DNA of 64,000 bases from Thermoflexus sp. (GTDB lineage: Bacteria > Chloroflexota > Anaerolineae > Aggregatilineales > Aggregatilineaceae), in the NCBI GenBank assembly GCA_020724465.1, contig DYGX01000001.1, forward strand, positions 186,001 through 250,000. The letters run 5' to 3'. Shown in pieces: positions 63,838-64,000 of this stretch. A model generated the notes under the pieces. The model was given only the letters and a program-made list of their open reading frames with translations, was not told where the DNA came from and ran no database searches. Every line of letters starts with the position of its first letter. The stretch's first letter is position 1. The translations under genes were made by a program, and so were the position numbers.

Positions 63838-64000
63838 TTACCCGGCCTGGCGCGCTTCCTCCAGCATGGCGTTCAGGTCAGCGACGATCGCTTCGGGGTC
63901 GGCGATGTCCTTCTGAGCCATCAGCTCGCCCAGCGTGCCCCAAAACGCCTCGCCGCACACCACGCACAAGATGCCGCGCTTGGCCAGGAACCCGATCGCC
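63838..64000 (-). CDS. DUF1858-like protein (5' end outside window)
   Basis: The last 53 codons of a minus-strand gene are visible. The stop TAA is at 63838-63840. The end reads AIGFLAKRGILCVVCGEAFWGTLGELMAQKDIADPEAIVADLNAMLEEARQAG. The CxxC in an LxxRGxxCVxC context, followed by an amphipathic F/TLxE...IxDP segment, resembles the DUF1858/ScdA-N type small redox or iron-sulfur associated domain. It is incomplete, so the full architecture cannot be judged. Confidence 0.55.
   Translation of the reverse strand, partial: AIGFLAKRGILCVVCGEAFWGTLGELMAQKDIADPEAIVADLNAMLEEARQAG

Overview
This window looks like a chromosomal segment of a GC-rich, free-living bacterium, most probably a member of the Chloroflexota (Anaerolineae-like). 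That placement is inference. It rests on long Thr/Pro-rich spacers in secreted proteins, multi-GAF sensor kinases, a very large secreted protein built of PPC-like repeats, lipoproteins, LCP and L,D-transpeptidase wall enzymes, and a valine T-box ahead of valS. I see no transposase, integrase, phage gene or CRISPR array, so the window reads as core genome with a few lineage-specific genes.

Layout. 1-12.5 kb: a giant secreted repeat protein cut by the left edge, a TPR membrane protein, a receiver-GAF-histidine kinase, two tandem S41 (CtpA-like) proteases, smpB and a small unknown gene, tRNA-Arg(TCG), trpS and a zinc-ribbon protein. 12.49-12.60 kb: a strong promoter followed at once by a strong terminator, a candidate small RNA. 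12.7-15.5 kb: a calcium-type P-type ATPase. 15.7-23.9 kb: a tight five-gene DNA-repair operon consisting of a degenerate SF1 helicase-like protein, an intact UvrD-like helicase, an iron-sulfur PD-(D/E)XK nuclease, recJ and a YigZ protein. 24-34 kb: cell-envelope genes (LCP protein, GT2 glycosyltransferase, two ABC systems including a 1261-residue double FtsX permease, and a YkuD L,D-transpeptidase).

34-46.7 kb: a Clp-N/phosphotransferase fusion broken by a single-base frameshift, homoserine kinase, and on the minus strand a four-gene operon (YdiJ-like FAD/Fe-S dehydrogenase, GT39-like glycosyltransferase, YjbQ, multi-GAF kinase), then a UgpC-type ATPase. 46.8-54 kb: purH and purB, a 67-residue basic protein, a glycosidase-like protein, a small conserved protein and a FemAB/GNAT-like acyltransferase. 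54-64 kb: a lone solute-binding lipoprotein, tRNA-Thr(CGT), udk, a VTT membrane protein, a T-box leader, a methyltransferase and valS, three small HEAT-repeat proteins, a sugar nucleotidyltransferase, a rhodanese lipoprotein and, at the right edge, a DUF1858-like fragment.

The most interesting points are: (1) the promoter-terminator unit at 12490-12602; (2) the valS locus, where a T-box with a GTC specifier controls a methyltransferase gene first, and a short valine-containing reading frame with a near-perfect extended Shine-Dalgarno overlaps the valS start; (3) the split AddAB-like helicase-nuclease operon; (4) the frameshifted Clp-N/kinase-fold fusion; (5) the doubled FtsX permease.
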